Positions 54,150 through 63,424 are shown, counted from the stretch's first letter. The stretch: 64,000 nt of DNA from Lutibacter sp. Hel_I_33_5 (GCF_007827455.1 NZ_VISM01000001.1:1651501-1715500), one strand, 5' to 3'. A program made the numbers and translations. Notes: generated by a model not told the origin, from the sequence alone.

Positions 54150-54707
54150 TTAAATCCCCTTTGCAATTCTTTTAGCAACATATAAATCTGCAATAGTAGG
54201 GTTTTCTGGACAGGCTTTTATTTGCTCAAAAACATCTCCTGCTTTTACAAAACCTGTCTGTAAAACTTTAAAATAAACGCCACACATTGTTGTATTCCAG
54301 AATTGTTTTACAATTTTTATATCGTTAAAACGAATACCTAATTTATAACACGGATTTCTTTGAACTGTTGCTTCTAAAATAGCATCACCAACTTTAAAAG
54401 TATCTCCAGAATGAATTTTAGTCTCATCTAAATCATCAATGGTTAAGTTCTCACCAAAAATTCCTAGTTGCCAATCTAAATCTGGATAATATGGCTTGAA
54501 AAAATCGTAATGCTTTAAAGAATATCCATAGATTGCTTGTAAAATTCCACCATGGTTTTCTCTATTGCAAATAGCATCACCTCTAACATCTTCTGTATCT
54601 AAAAAAATAGGTTCTTCAACAGGAAATTTAAAAATACCAGTAGAAACTGTTTTTCCTTTCCATTCAACGTCTCTTTTTTCTCCGATGTTTGTTGCTATAA
54701 TTTTCAT
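54150..54707 (-). CDS. MOSC-domain protein
   Basis: A 185-residue protein of the molybdenum cofactor sulfurase C-terminal (MOSC) superfamily, YiiM-like. GDAICNRENHGGILQAIYGY, FGENLTIDDLDETKIHSGDTF and ATVQRNPCYKLGIRF with the conserved cysteine are diagnostic. Family members carry sulfur or deliver the molybdenum cofactor, often to detoxify N-hydroxylated compounds. Monocistronic and divergent from the LuxR-type regulator. Confidence 0.9.
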   Translation of the reverse strand: MKIIATNIGEKRDVEWKGKTVSTGIFKFPVEEPIFLDTEDVRGDAICNRENHGGILQAIYGYSLKHYDFFKPYYPDLDWQLGIFGENLTIDDLDETKIHSGDTFKVGDAILEATVQRNPCYKLGIRFNDIKIVKQFWNTTMCGVYFKVLQTGFVKAGDVFEQIKACPENPTIADLYVAKRIAKGI

Positions 54708-54800
54708 GATATAAAGATAATTTTATATTTTGCATTGCCCTATTATTCAATCAATTTTTCTTTTTTTATCATTAAGTTATTTGATAAAAAACATTTTTTT

Positions 54801-55862
54801 ATGATTTTACTTTTATCCTCCAAATTAATGAATATCAAATATGCACTCTCTGTAAGCTTAACTTATCAAAGCACAGAACCAGTAAGCAATTTTGAAAGTA
54901 GTACACATGTGCCTAGCTTATTTATAGGGATTTTTTTTGGATCTATGTTAGTAATGGCCATTTACAATCTCTTGTTGTACTTTTCACTAAAAGATAAAAT
55001 GTATCTTTTTTACGTAGGTATAGTACTATTTAATATACTTACAATATTAGCTATACATGGTATTAGTGGTGAATTTTTTTGGTCAAACAACCCTGAATTA
55101 GATAGAACTATATACATCACTTTTGCAGGAATAAGCATGTTTTTCTCAAGTAGATTTGCAGCACTTTATCTTGATTTAAAAAACCGTCATAAATCTTTAA
55201 ATAAGTTTATGTGGGGTTTAGCGATTTTGAGTGTTTTATTATCAATTAGTAGTTTACTTTTAAGTGATAAATTTGTAATTCCTTTTGGTAGATGGTTGGT
55301 GTTACTTTCTTTTCCATCATATATAATAGTAGCTGCTTATGCTCATAAAAAAGGGTTTAAAGCCGCAAAGTATTATTTAATTGCATGGATTCCTTATGCA
55401 ATAGGTTTAATAATTAGAACAATGCATGGTGCAGATTGGTTGCCAACAAATCAATTTGTTTTATCCTCTATAGAAATTGGTGGAGCTCTTGAAATAGTTT
55501 TGCTTTCTTTAGCATTAGCCTACAGAATTAAAGAAATACAAGAAGAAAATTCTCAAATGAGAAATCAACTACAAAACTATATTTCTCAAGTTTTAAGTTT
55601 AGAAGAAAAAATAGATTCTTCTGCTAAAAGTGATGAAAATTTACCAGAGCAAAAAATAGCAAAAATTGCCCAAAAGCATAGCTTAACTGAAAGAGAAACA
55701 GATATTTTACTGCAAATAGTTCTTGGATTAAAAAACCAACAAATTGCAGATAAATTATTTATTTCCATAAACACAGTAAAATATCATACAAGAAATATCT
55801 ATGAAAAGTTAGATGTACAAAAGCGTACAGAAATTACTTCTAGAATATTATTTGACAATTAG
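54801..55862 (+). CDS. Membrane LuxR-type regulator, 7TM-DISM with shortened sensor end
   Basis: From ATG 54801 the protein has 353 residues (a TTG at 54735 adds 22). Seven hydrophobic helices (about 40-245) match the 7TM-DISM module: GIFFGSMLVMAIYNLLLYFS, LFYVGIVLFNI, FAALYLDLKNRHKSLNKFM. A coiled coil (KEIQEENSQMRNQLQNYISQ) leads to a C-terminal LuxR helix-turn-helix (SLTERETDILLQIVLGLKNQ, IADKLFISINTVKYHTRNIY). The periplasmic DISMED2 sensor domain that normally precedes the helices is reduced to about 35 residues, so it is truncated or senses differently. It lies just upstream of the operon at 56040-60016. Confidence 0.8.
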   Translation: MILLLSSKLMNIKYALSVSLTYQSTEPVSNFESSTHVPSLFIGIFFGSMLVMAIYNLLLYFSLKDKMYLFYVGIVLFNILTILAIHGISGEFFWSNNPELDRTIYITFAGISMFFSSRFAALYLDLKNRHKSLNKFMWGLAILSVLLSISSLLLSDKFVIPFGRWLVLLSFPSYIIVAAYAHKKGFKAAKYYLIAWIPYAIGLIIRTMHGADWLPTNQFVLSSIEIGGALEIVLLSLALAYRIKEIQEENSQMRNQLQNYISQVLSLEEKIDSSAKSDENLPEQKIAKIAQKHSLTERETDILLQIVLGLKNQQIADKLFISINTVKYHTRNIYEKLDVQKRTEITSRILFDN

Positions 55863-55948
55863 ATAATTTTAGATTGAGTTAATAATCTAACAAGACATCT
55901 TTACTTTTTCCTTATTAAACTCCACATATAAAGGCTTCTTAATTAAAA

Positions 55949-55989
55949 AACTATCCAAAAGGGTGGGTTAAACTATCTAAAAAGGTGGG
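55949..55989 (+). promoter_or_regulatory. Tandem 19-bp direct repeat, candidate operator
   Basis: AACTATCCAAAAGGGTGGG (55949-55967) and AACTATCTAAAAAGGTGGG (55971-55989) differ at two positions and repeat with a 22-base period, about two helix turns. They lie 51 bases before the start of the next operon and 87 bases after the LuxR-type gene, as expected for a binding site of that regulator. No clear -33/-7 pair could be placed downstream. Confidence 0.55.
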
Positions 55990-56039
55990 CAAAAAACTTC
56001 TTGTTGTTTCTAATATTGTATCAAAATTAATTCAGATAT

Positions 56040-56300
56040 ATGGAAACAACTGTTCACAAGAAATCACTCATTTATTCTTTACAAGAGAACAAAGAAAAAG
56101 TTAAAAAACAGACAAGATTACTTGTCGTTTTTACAGTGGCAATCACTGCTTTTTTATTGGCATTTGCTTTTACAAATATTACACAATGGTATGCTTTAGC
56201 AATTATATTTTTTAGTGGCTATGTACTATATCTATGCTACAAAATAATTAGTCTATGGCAAAGACATAAAAAAATTAAAGAGAAATTAAAAACATTATAG
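56040..56300 (+). CDS. Small two-helix membrane protein
   Basis: An 86-residue protein: basic N-terminus (HKKSLIYSLQENKEKVKKQT), two adjacent hydrophobic helices (LLVVFTVAITAFLLAFAFT and WYALAIIFFSGYVLYLCYKI) and a lysine-rich tail. No family recognised. It lies 19 bases before the large sorted surface protein and after the tandem repeat, so it is likely first in that operon. It may help anchor or regulate export of its neighbours, but this is context only. Confidence 0.6.
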   Translation: METTVHKKSLIYSLQENKEKVKKQTRLLVVFTVAITAFLLAFAFTNITQWYALAIIFFSGYVLYLCYKIISLWQRHKKIKEKLKTL

Positions 56301-56319
56301 AAATTCAATCTTATATAAC

Positions 56320-59300
56320 ATGAAAACAATTACACAAAAATTATTCTATAAACTGCTATTAATAACAATGTTAATTGTGTATACTATAGATACTAATGCA
56401 CAATGTAGCACAGCACATACTCCAGAAATAACAGGTGGAGGGCATGTTGATGATATATTTACAAGTTACCAAGGTAATGCAGATGCAAGTCCTCAAATTC
56501 ATTATGCACTTACCATAGCACAAAGCTTTACAGCAAATTGTGATGGGATTTTAAGTAAAATTGGAATTTACAAATTTGTTCTAAAAGGTAGTTTAACTCG
56601 GTTTGCAATTTATAATGGAGAAACCGCTTCTGGTACACCTGTACAATTAACAAATGTAAATGTAGAAACCGCTTTTGTTCAAGATGGTGCTTTAACATAT
56701 ATAGATCTATCATCATTAAATAAAGTTCTTGTAAATGGTCAACAATACACATTTCTTATAGAATCTGTTGATACTGGTGGATCTGGAAATGCAAACATTC
56801 AGCAAATTGCACCAGGGATTGCTGATTCAAGTTATCCATATGTAGGAGGAAAGATTATTGCACCAAGTGGATGGGATACTAGAGATTTAGCTTTTAAAGT
56901 AATTACCAATCCTTTTGTTCTTCCAACCGTAACTACAACAGTTGCAAGTTCAATAACTCAAGTATCTGCAGATTTTGCAGGTAATATAACTTCTAACGGA
57001 GGATCAGCAGTTACAGAAAGGGGTGTAGTCTATTCAATAACAGATACAACTCCAGAAATTGGAGAAACAGGAGTAACTAAAGATAATAATGGCACAGGTA
57101 CTGGTGTTTTTACAGAAAATATTACAGGTTTAACTAAAGGGAATACATATTACCATCGAGCTTACGCAATAAATTCAGTAGGTACATCATATGGAGAAAT
57201 TAAAAATTTTAGAACATTTAATAATACTCCCACAGTAGCTACAATTTCTGCTACTAGTGTAACTACAACTTCTGCTTCTTTAGGTGGTAATGTTGAGAAT
57301 GAAGGAGACAGCTCAGTTACAGAACGCGGTATTGTCTATTCTAGTACAGATACCAACCCAAAAATTGGAGATAATAATGTTACCAAAGACGATAATGGAA
57401 CAAGTATAGGAACATTTTCTGAAAGTATTACAGGGTTAACCGCAAATACTACGTATTTCTATAGAGCCTATGCAATTAATACGCAAGGTACTTCTTATGG
57501 AGAAGTAAAAAATTTTAAACTAAACAATGCTTTAAATTTTGATGGAACTAATGATAGAATTACCATTGCAGACAATGCAGCTTTTGATTTTTCTTCTGGT
57601 TTTACAGCAGAAGCATGGATAAATCCAGATGTATTAGGTACACAAACTTATCTAAGTCAATATGATAGCGGTCAAGAAGCATTTGCCTTTATACTTTTAT
57701 CATCAGGTAAAATAGAATTTACAGTGACTACTGATGGTAATTCAGATCAATTTTTTGAATCTTCAACAGCCATCGTAGCTGGAATTTGGTCGCATGTAGC
57801 ACTTACTTTTGATGGAACTACAGTAAAAGCATATATAAACGGAGTTGCATCTGGAACTAATTCTGTATCAGGAACTATGTTTGCTAGCACTGCGCCAATA
57901 GAAATTGGAGCAAGGAATAATGCACATTTTTTTAATGGTACTATAGATGAGGTTAGAATTTGGACACGCACATTAACCATTACAGAAATTTTAGCACAAA
58001 AAGATGGTGTTTTACCTTCAACAGTTAATGGTTTAGCTGCTTATTATAAAATGAATCAAGGTATTGCAGAAGGAGATAATACTGGAATTACCACTATATC
58101 AGATAGTGGTCCAAATAATTTAGATGGTACTTTAACTGGTTTCACAAAAACTGGTGCAACATCTAATTTTGTTTCTGGTGTTTCTAGTACTTTTGAAAAC
58201 GGGGTAATGGCGCCAAACACTTTTAAGACCACAGGAAATTGGTCAATTGCAAGTAATTGGAATTTAGGAGTTGTACCAACACAAATAGATAAAGTTACTA
58301 TTGGTTCTGGAAAAACGGTAACTATAGATGTAGATAATTTAAAAATTAATGATTTTACGTTAGAAAATACAGCAGTATTAAACATTCCTAAAGACAAAGA
58401 AATTACCATTCAAAATTCTTTTGTAAGTAACGGAACTTTAGAATTAAGCTCAGATAGAAACGATAGTGGTGTTTTATTATTAGAAGGCACAGCCACGGGC
58501 AACGTCACTTATAAACGTGGTGGTTTATTAGCAAATAAATGGAGTATTGTTACACCTCCTGTTAGTGGCCAAACAGTAAAAACCTTTGCAGAAAATGCGG
58601 CCAATAATATTAGGGTAAATACAATACCAGATCCAGATAGATATGCTATTGGTTTTTATGATGATTCTCAAGCAATAGGGAACAAATGGCAATATTATGA
58701 TGCCAATGTTTCTGCAAGTACAGAATTTATAGCTGGTAATAGTTATTCAATATCTAGAGCAACAGATGGAGAAGTTTCTTTTACAGGAACTCTCACTGCA
58801 AGTAATGTATTTAAAACTTTAATTGCTGATCAATGGAATGCTATTGGTAATCCTTTTACTACTTATTATCCTGCCAATAAGAATTCAAGTAGTAGTTTTT
58901 TAAATGATAATATAAATGCTTTAGATGATAATTTTAAAAGTTTATATCTATGGGATAATGATCAAAATAAATATGTAGCTGTTTCTGAAGTTGATGCTGC
59001 AAATAGATCATTACCACCAGGACAAGGTTTCTTTATAAGAATGAAAGCGGGTCAAACAGAAATAAATTTTAAAGAAGCAAAAAGAAGTGCAAAACCAGCA
59101 AGTGGAACTACAGATTTTGCAAGAGTTTCTAACAATACGCCAAGTATAGAATTAAAAATTTCTGATGATACAAATACAGTTAAAACAGCTATTAAATATT
59201 TTGATGTCGCAACAGTAGGTTTAGATCCAGGCTATGATATTGGAAACTTTAACGGAGCAAGTTTAGATATATTTACTCATTTACTAGTAAAAAGTACGGG

Positions 59301-59817
59301 TACAGATTTTACAATTCAATCTTTACCAACCAAGAATTACGAAAACATGATTATTCCCGTAGGTGTTATTGCTAAAAAAGGAAAAGAGGTTACAATTACA
59401 GCAGAAATATTAAATCTTCCTAATAATATAGAATTGTACTTAGAAGATAGAGAGCAAAAAATATTCACCAAATTAAGTAAAGAAAATTCTAATTATAAAA
59501 TTGTTTTAGAAAACAATATAAACAGTATTGGTCGATTTTATTTACATACAACAAGTGAAGTTTTAGGAACTGATAAAACTACAACGTTAGTGGGTGTTAA
59601 ACTATATCAAACCAATAATATACTTACTATTAAAGGTCTCTTAGATGAAATCATAGGTTTAAAAATATATTCTGTTTTAGGAAAAGAGGTTTTACAAACA
59701 TCCTTTAGAGGAAACAATAATAATAAAGTTTCATTACCAAAGTTAACAAGCGGTGTTTACATAATTAAGTTAGAAACAGCACAAGGAAAGTTGGATGCAA
59801 AAATCATTATAGAATAA
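56320..59817 (+). CDS. Large LamG-containing surface protein with type IX sorting domain
   Basis: A 1165-residue secreted protein. Signal peptide to TNAQ; a beta-rich N-terminal domain (to about 205); two tandem fibronectin-like repeats of about 95 residues sharing VTERG(V/I)VYS, TKDNNGT and TYFYRAYAIN (about 207-400); a LamG/concanavalin-like domain (about 404-600: ALNFDGTNDRITIADNAAFD, VALTFDGTTVKAYINGVAS, GTIDEVRIWTRTLT); then a long beta region (about 630-1085); and a C-terminal type IX sorting domain (GLKIYSVLGKEVLQT, SGVYIIKLETAQGKLD). Likely an adhesin or carbohydrate binder on the cell surface, exported by the PorZ-containing system. Confidence 0.88.
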   Translation: MKTITQKLFYKLLLITMLIVYTIDTNAQCSTAHTPEITGGGHVDDIFTSYQGNADASPQIHYALTIAQSFTANCDGILSKIGIYKFVLKGSLTRFAIYNGETASGTPVQLTNVNVETAFVQDGALTYIDLSSLNKVLVNGQQYTFLIESVDTGGSGNANIQQIAPGIADSSYPYVGGKIIAPSGWDTRDLAFKVITNPFVLPTVTTTVASSITQVSADFAGNITSNGGSAVTERGVVYSITDTTPEIGETGVTKDNNGTGTGVFTENITGLTKGNTYYHRAYAINSVGTSYGEIKNFRTFNNTPTVATISATSVTTTSASLGGNVENEGDSSVTERGIVYSSTDTNPKIGDNNVTKDDNGTSIGTFSESITGLTANTTYFYRAYAINTQGTSYGEVKNFKLNNALNFDGTNDRITIADNAAFDFSSGFTAEAWINPDVLGTQTYLSQYDSGQEAFAFILLSSGKIEFTVTTDGNSDQFFESSTAIVAGIWSHVALTFDGTTVKAYINGVASGTNSVSGTMFASTAPIEIGARNNAHFFNGTIDEVRIWTRTLTITEILAQKDGVLPSTVNGLAAYYKMNQGIAEGDNTGITTISDSGPNNLDGTLTGFTKTGATSNFVSGVSSTFENGVMAPNTFKTTGNWSIASNWNLGVVPTQIDKVTIGSGKTVTIDVDNLKINDFTLENTAVLNIPKDKEITIQNSFVSNGTLELSSDRNDSGVLLLEGTATGNVTYKRGGLLANKWSIVTPPVSGQTVKTFAENAANNIRVNTIPDPDRYAIGFYDDSQAIGNKWQYYDANVSASTEFIAGNSYSISRATDGEVSFTGTLTASNVFKTLIADQWNAIGNPFTTYYPANKNSSSSFLNDNINALDDNFKSLYLWDNDQNKYVAVSEVDAANRSLPPGQGFFIRMKAGQTEINFKEAKRSAKPASGTTDFARVSNNTPSIELKISDDTNTVKTAIKYFDVATVGLDPGYDIGNFNGASLDIFTHLLVKSTGTDFTIQSLPTKNYENMIIPVGVIAKKGKEVTITAEILNLPNNIELYLEDREQKIFTKLSKENSNYKIVLENNINSIGRFYLHTTSEVLGTDKTTTLVGVKLYQTNNILTIKGLLDEIIGLKIYSVLGKEVLQTSFRGNNNNKVSLPKLTSGVYIIKLETAQGKLDAKIIIE

Positions 59818-59845
59818 CCTCTAATTTTAAAAAAAGTAAATCATC

Positions 59846-60016
59846 ATGAAAAAACAAGATATACAACTACAAGAAGAAATTACTAGAAAAGAGGCTTTAA
59901 AAAAATTAGGGAATTACGGTAAATATGCTGCCTTAACTGCCTTAGGAACTTATCTAATTCTTAATCCACAAAAAGCACAGGCAGCTTCACCTGAAGCTCC
60001 TGGGAGTGGGTTTTAA
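59846..60016 (+). CDS. 56-residue exported peptide with Tat-like leader
   Basis: A short gene 28 bases after the sorted surface protein and 12 before a strong terminator. The protein starts MKKQDIQLQEEITRKEALKK; the segment ITRKEALKKLGNYGKYAALT, then a hydrophobic stretch ending QKAQA, looks like an export leader of twin-arginine type with Arg-Lys in place of Arg-Arg. Cleavage after AQA would leave only about ten residues ending in PEAPGSGF. Purine-rich AAAAAAGTAAA precedes the ATG. I recall similar short proteins beside type IX cargo genes in flavobacteria. Function unknown. Confidence 0.65.
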   Translation: MKKQDIQLQEEITRKEALKKLGNYGKYAALTALGTYLILNPQKAQAASPEAPGSGF

Positions 60017-60028
60017 CAAGGGAGAGAG

Positions 60029-60061
60029 AAAAACCGAAGTAATTATTTACTTCGGTTTTTT
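60029..60061 (+). terminator. Terminator after the small-peptide gene
   Basis: AAAAACCGAAGTAA pairs with TTACTTCGGTTTTT around a 4-base loop with a T tract on both sides. It ends the plus-strand operon and overlaps the last codon of the convergent GH3 gene, so it can serve both. Confidence 0.88.
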
Positions 60062-61556
60062 ATGCTTTTAAAAAGTTTTGTAAAACATCTGCAATTTTTC
60101 TGTTATCAGATAATTGCGGTATTTTATTTTGACCTCCAAACTTACCAATTGATTTCATGTATTCATGAAATCCACCTTTTTTAACTTTCCTGATAATTAA
60201 AGGTTGTAATATTTTTCCGGTAATCAAGTCGAAATAATAAACATTCTGCGCTTGCATCGATGCATCAATCTTAGATGCTAAATCTTCTAAATTATCAGGT
60301 TCATTTTCAAATTCTATAAACCATTCGTGATATGGTAAACCATCTTTCGGATTTACTTGAGGCGCTACTGTAAACTCACTAATATTTATTGATGTTCCTT
60401 TTATAGCGTCGTTCAATGCCTTTTCTACTTCTTTTCCAATAACATGCTCGCCAAAGGCAGAAATAAAATGTTTAATTCGCCCTGTAACTTTTATTCGATA
60501 CGGTTTTGTTGAGGTAAATTCTACAGTATCACCAATATTATATCCCCACAAACCTGCGGAAGTATTTAAAATGATAACATAATTTACACCTAATTGAACG
60601 TCTTTTAAAGAAATCCTCGTTGGGTTTTCATCAAAGAATTCTGATGCCGGAATAAACTCATAAAATATACCTGAGTTTAGTTGTAACAACATTCCTTTTT
60701 CTTTCTGAGAATCTTGATAAGCAATAAACCCTTCTGATGCTGGATACAATTCTACGTAATCTATTTTCTTACCAATTAAGGTTTCAAACTTATTTTTATA
60801 GGGTTCAAAATTAACACCTCCATAAACGAAAAAGTTAAAGTTTGGGAAAATTTCAGAAATTGATTTTCCTGTTTTATCAATTAACTTTTCAAAATACATT
60901 TGTACCCAAGACGGAATTCCGCTTATTACCGTCATATCTTCATTAATGGTTTCTTCAACCACTTTATCAACTTTGGTGTCCCAATCTTCAATGCAGTTTG
61001 TTTCCCAACTTGGTAATCTATTTTTTAATAAATAATTAGGAACATAATGTGCTGCAATTCCACTTAAACGACCTAGTTTTACTCCATTTTTATCTTCTAA
61101 AACGGGACTTCCTTGTAAAAAAATCATTTTTCCGTTTACAAAACTAGCATCATTTTTTTCAGCCGTATAAAATAACAAAGCATTTCTTGCTGCTTTAATA
61201 TGCGTTGGCATCGATTCTTTGGTAATCGGAATGTATTTTGCTCCTGAAGTAGTCCCTGAAGTTTTGGCAAAATATAACGGTTTTCCTTTCCAAAGGACAT
61301 CTTTTTCGCCAGCTACAATTCTATCAACATACGATTTTAACCCTTCGTAATCATTAACTTTTACGTGGTTTTTAAAATCGTTATAGGTTTTAATATTCTT
61401 AAAATCATGATCAATTCCAAAAGCGGTATTTTTTGCTTTTTTAAGCAAATATTTAAAAACCTTTTCTTGTGTTTTATGTGGGTTATTTGCCCATTTATAC
61501 ACCTGTTTTCTAACTTGTTTAGCAAATGGAATGGCCAATTTAGATTTAACACTCAT
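60060..61556 (-). CDS. GH3-family acyl-adenylating protein
   Basis: A 498-residue protein homologous to plant GH3 amido synthetases, common in Bacteroidota. The AMP-binding loop is YFAKTSGTTSGAKYIPITKE; VYGGVNFEPYKNKFE, LYPASEGFIAYQD, GLWGYNIGDTVEF and ITGRIKHFISAFGEHV-like text (VTGRIKHFISAFGEHV) follow. It would activate a carboxylic acid as an adenylate and join it to an amine; the bacterial substrates are unknown. It directly adjoins the M23 peptidase with no gap. Confidence 0.9.
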   Translation of the reverse strand: MSVKSKLAIPFAKQVRKQVYKWANNPHKTQEKVFKYLLKKAKNTAFGIDHDFKNIKTYNDFKNHVKVNDYEGLKSYVDRIVAGEKDVLWKGKPLYFAKTSGTTSGAKYIPITKESMPTHIKAARNALLFYTAEKNDASFVNGKMIFLQGSPVLEDKNGVKLGRLSGIAAHYVPNYLLKNRLPSWETNCIEDWDTKVDKVVEETINEDMTVISGIPSWVQMYFEKLIDKTGKSISEIFPNFNFFVYGGVNFEPYKNKFETLIGKKIDYVELYPASEGFIAYQDSQKEKGMLLQLNSGIFYEFIPASEFFDENPTRISLKDVQLGVNYVIILNTSAGLWGYNIGDTVEFTSTKPYRIKVTGRIKHFISAFGEHVIGKEVEKALNDAIKGTSINISEFTVAPQVNPKDGLPYHEWFIEFENEPDNLEDLASKIDASMQAQNVYYFDLITGKILQPLIIRKVKKGGFHEYMKSIGKFGGQNKIPQLSDNRKIADVLQNFLKA

Positions 61557-62414
61557 TTACTGAAAATCTATATAATTAGTTGGATTAACTGCATAACCGT
61601 TATTCCATAATTCGAAATGAAGATGCGGACCAGTAGTTAATTCTCCTGTTGAACCTACACTAGATATTACTTCCCCTGATTTCACAAAATCTCCTTGTTG
61701 TTTTAACAAATTACCATTGTGTTTATAAACAGAAATAAAGTTGTTAGCGTGTTGTAGAGAAATTACATATCCTGTTTCTGCTGTCCATTCTGAGATAATT
61801 ACCGTACCATCTGCAATAGCTTTAACAGCTGTACCCGTTTTGGCAACAATATCGATGGCAAAGTGTTTATTTTGTGCATCAAACTTCTGTGTAAAACTTC
61901 CATTTACTGGTGCAAAAAACACAATATTAGCTTTTTGATTTGTTTCTTTAGCTAAAGGAAATCTATCTTTACTATCAATCTTTTCTCTGAATAAAGAATC
62001 CGTTTTTGAAGCATTTAATTTGCTTTCGTCAAGTAAAAATGATGATGTTACTTTTTTAATAGAATCAACTGCTGCTGGTTTTAAATCTCCTTTTAAAACT
62101 GGTTTTAAAGCATTTATATAATTATCTAAAATAGCAACTCTTAGTTTTAAAGAATCTGCCTCAAAAGTTAATTTAGCCGCTTTTCTTTTTAATGAAGAAG
62201 ATGAATAACCAGGTATATATTCTCTTAATGGTGTGAATGCAATTAATAATGTAGTAAAAACAATGACTAAAATTGAAAATACACCACTTAAAACAAATAG
62301 GTTTAATACTGATAATTTTAAAGAAAATCGCTCTTCAAAAGATTCTTCATTTAGTACTACAAGCCTAAATTTATTAGTTAATTTTTGTTTTAATTTACTT
62401 TTTTTACTTGCCAC
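61557..62414 (-). CDS. M23-family metallopeptidase
   Basis: A 285-residue membrane-anchored murein endopeptidase-like protein. A basic N-terminus (MASKKSKLKQKLTNKFRL) leads to one membrane helix (about 35-60). The LytM domain shows NKHFAIDIVAKTGTAV (HxxxD zinc ligands), ADGTVIISEW, SVYKHNGNLLKQQGDFV and TGPHLHFELW (HxH). Such proteins cut peptide cross-links or regulate amidases in the periplasm. The stop codon immediately precedes the GH3 start codon. Confidence 0.92.
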   Translation of the reverse strand: MASKKSKLKQKLTNKFRLVVLNEESFEERFSLKLSVLNLFVLSGVFSILVIVFTTLLIAFTPLREYIPGYSSSSLKRKAAKLTFEADSLKLRVAILDNYINALKPVLKGDLKPAAVDSIKKVTSSFLLDESKLNASKTDSLFREKIDSKDRFPLAKETNQKANIVFFAPVNGSFTQKFDAQNKHFAIDIVAKTGTAVKAIADGTVIISEWTAETGYVISLQHANNFISVYKHNGNLLKQQGDFVKSGEVISSVGSTGELTTGPHLHFELWNNGYAVNPTNYIDFQ

Positions 62415-62479
62415 TTTTATCTGGTTAATTTAACAAATATACAACGAAAAAAAAACGTGAACTATTTCTTTAACTAGGT

Positions 62480-63349
62480 TTATAATTCTAATAAATATCC
62501 AATAGAAAAATTAAAGTTGGTGGTAATTCCAAGATTAGATTCTCCTTCTAACGGAGAAGGAACATTTACTGTAAAACCGAATTCAAAGTCAAAATCGGAT
62601 ACATTTAATTGTAGCGGAACTTGTAGTTGTGTATTTAACAACCCAAAATCATTATTAGTTATATAAGAAATAGAGCCATTATTTATTTGTGCTAATTGAA
62701 TGGTTTGGTCTGCGACGATAATATTTAATTGTGGTCGAAATTTTAAATGATAGTTTTTAGATTTATGCAAATCTATTTGCGCATAACTAGATGATACTAT
62801 TTGAAAAGATTCATCATCACCAAATAAGTAGGTTGTTGTTAATTCTGTACCTAATGTTTTACTTTTATTATCTACTTCTAAACCTAAAGAAAATGCATTT
62901 TTAAATGGATTATCATCTGTGTTATCAGTAAAAAAATATTTTGCATATGAACTTGTCCATCGATATTTTTTATCTTTTCCAAAATTTTTCCCATAACCAA
63001 CAGTGGCTGCTACATAATCCCACTTTGGTGAAAACTGACTAAAATAAATGCTGGATAACCCTGCAAAAAAACCGTTAGAGTTTATATATGAAATTTGTGG
63101 ATTGGTATTAAATTGGTCAGTGCCAATATCTCTACCAGAAAAATAAGTATTGTTATTATAATCTACTGTAAAATATAAGAATTGAATATTGGTTGCAGAT
63201 TTTATAAAGTCTTCAATACTTTCTTCACCTAAAAGAAGATCTATAATCTCATCTTCTTCATTTGTAAGTTCTTCTTTTATTTCTAGTTCTTGTCCGTAAA
63301 GATTTGTAAATCCGACTAATAAAAAGAAAAAGATGTATATTTTTTTCAT
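62480..63349 (-). CDS. Predicted outer-membrane beta-barrel protein
   Basis: A 289-residue exported protein. The signal peptide ends at NLYGQ; an acidic linker (ELTNEEDEIIDLLLGEESIE) precedes alternating amphipathic strands rich in Tyr, Phe and Asn (IQFLYFTVDYNNNTYFSG, FFAGLSSIYFSQFSPKWDYV, WTSSYAKYFFTDN), and the last strand NFNFSIGYLLEL is barrel-like. No specific family is recognised. Close to, and after, the basic LTxxQ-like gene on the same strand but separated from it by a terminator. Confidence 0.65.
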   Translation of the reverse strand: MKKIYIFFFLLVGFTNLYGQELEIKEELTNEEDEIIDLLLGEESIEDFIKSATNIQFLYFTVDYNNNTYFSGRDIGTDQFNTNPQISYINSNGFFAGLSSIYFSQFSPKWDYVAATVGYGKNFGKDKKYRWTSSYAKYFFTDNTDDNPFKNAFSLGLEVDNKSKTLGTELTTTYLFGDDESFQIVSSSYAQIDLHKSKNYHLKFRPQLNIIVADQTIQLAQINNGSISYITNNDFGLLNTQLQVPLQLNVSDFDFEFGFTVNVPSPLEGESNLGITTNFNFSIGYLLEL

Positions 63350-63364
63350 GTAGAACGTAAAAAT

Positions 63365-63400
63365 ACAAAAAGTGGTTGAGAAATCTCAACCACTTTTTGT
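63365..63400 (-). terminator. Terminator after the basic LTxxQ-like gene
   Basis: A perfect 16-base inverted repeat: ACAAAAAGTGGTTGAG pairs with CTCAACCACTTTTTGT around AAAT. It closes the minus-strand gene at 63425-63874. Confidence 0.88.
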
Positions 63401-63424
63401 ATCAATCTAAAAAAGAAGGAATCA

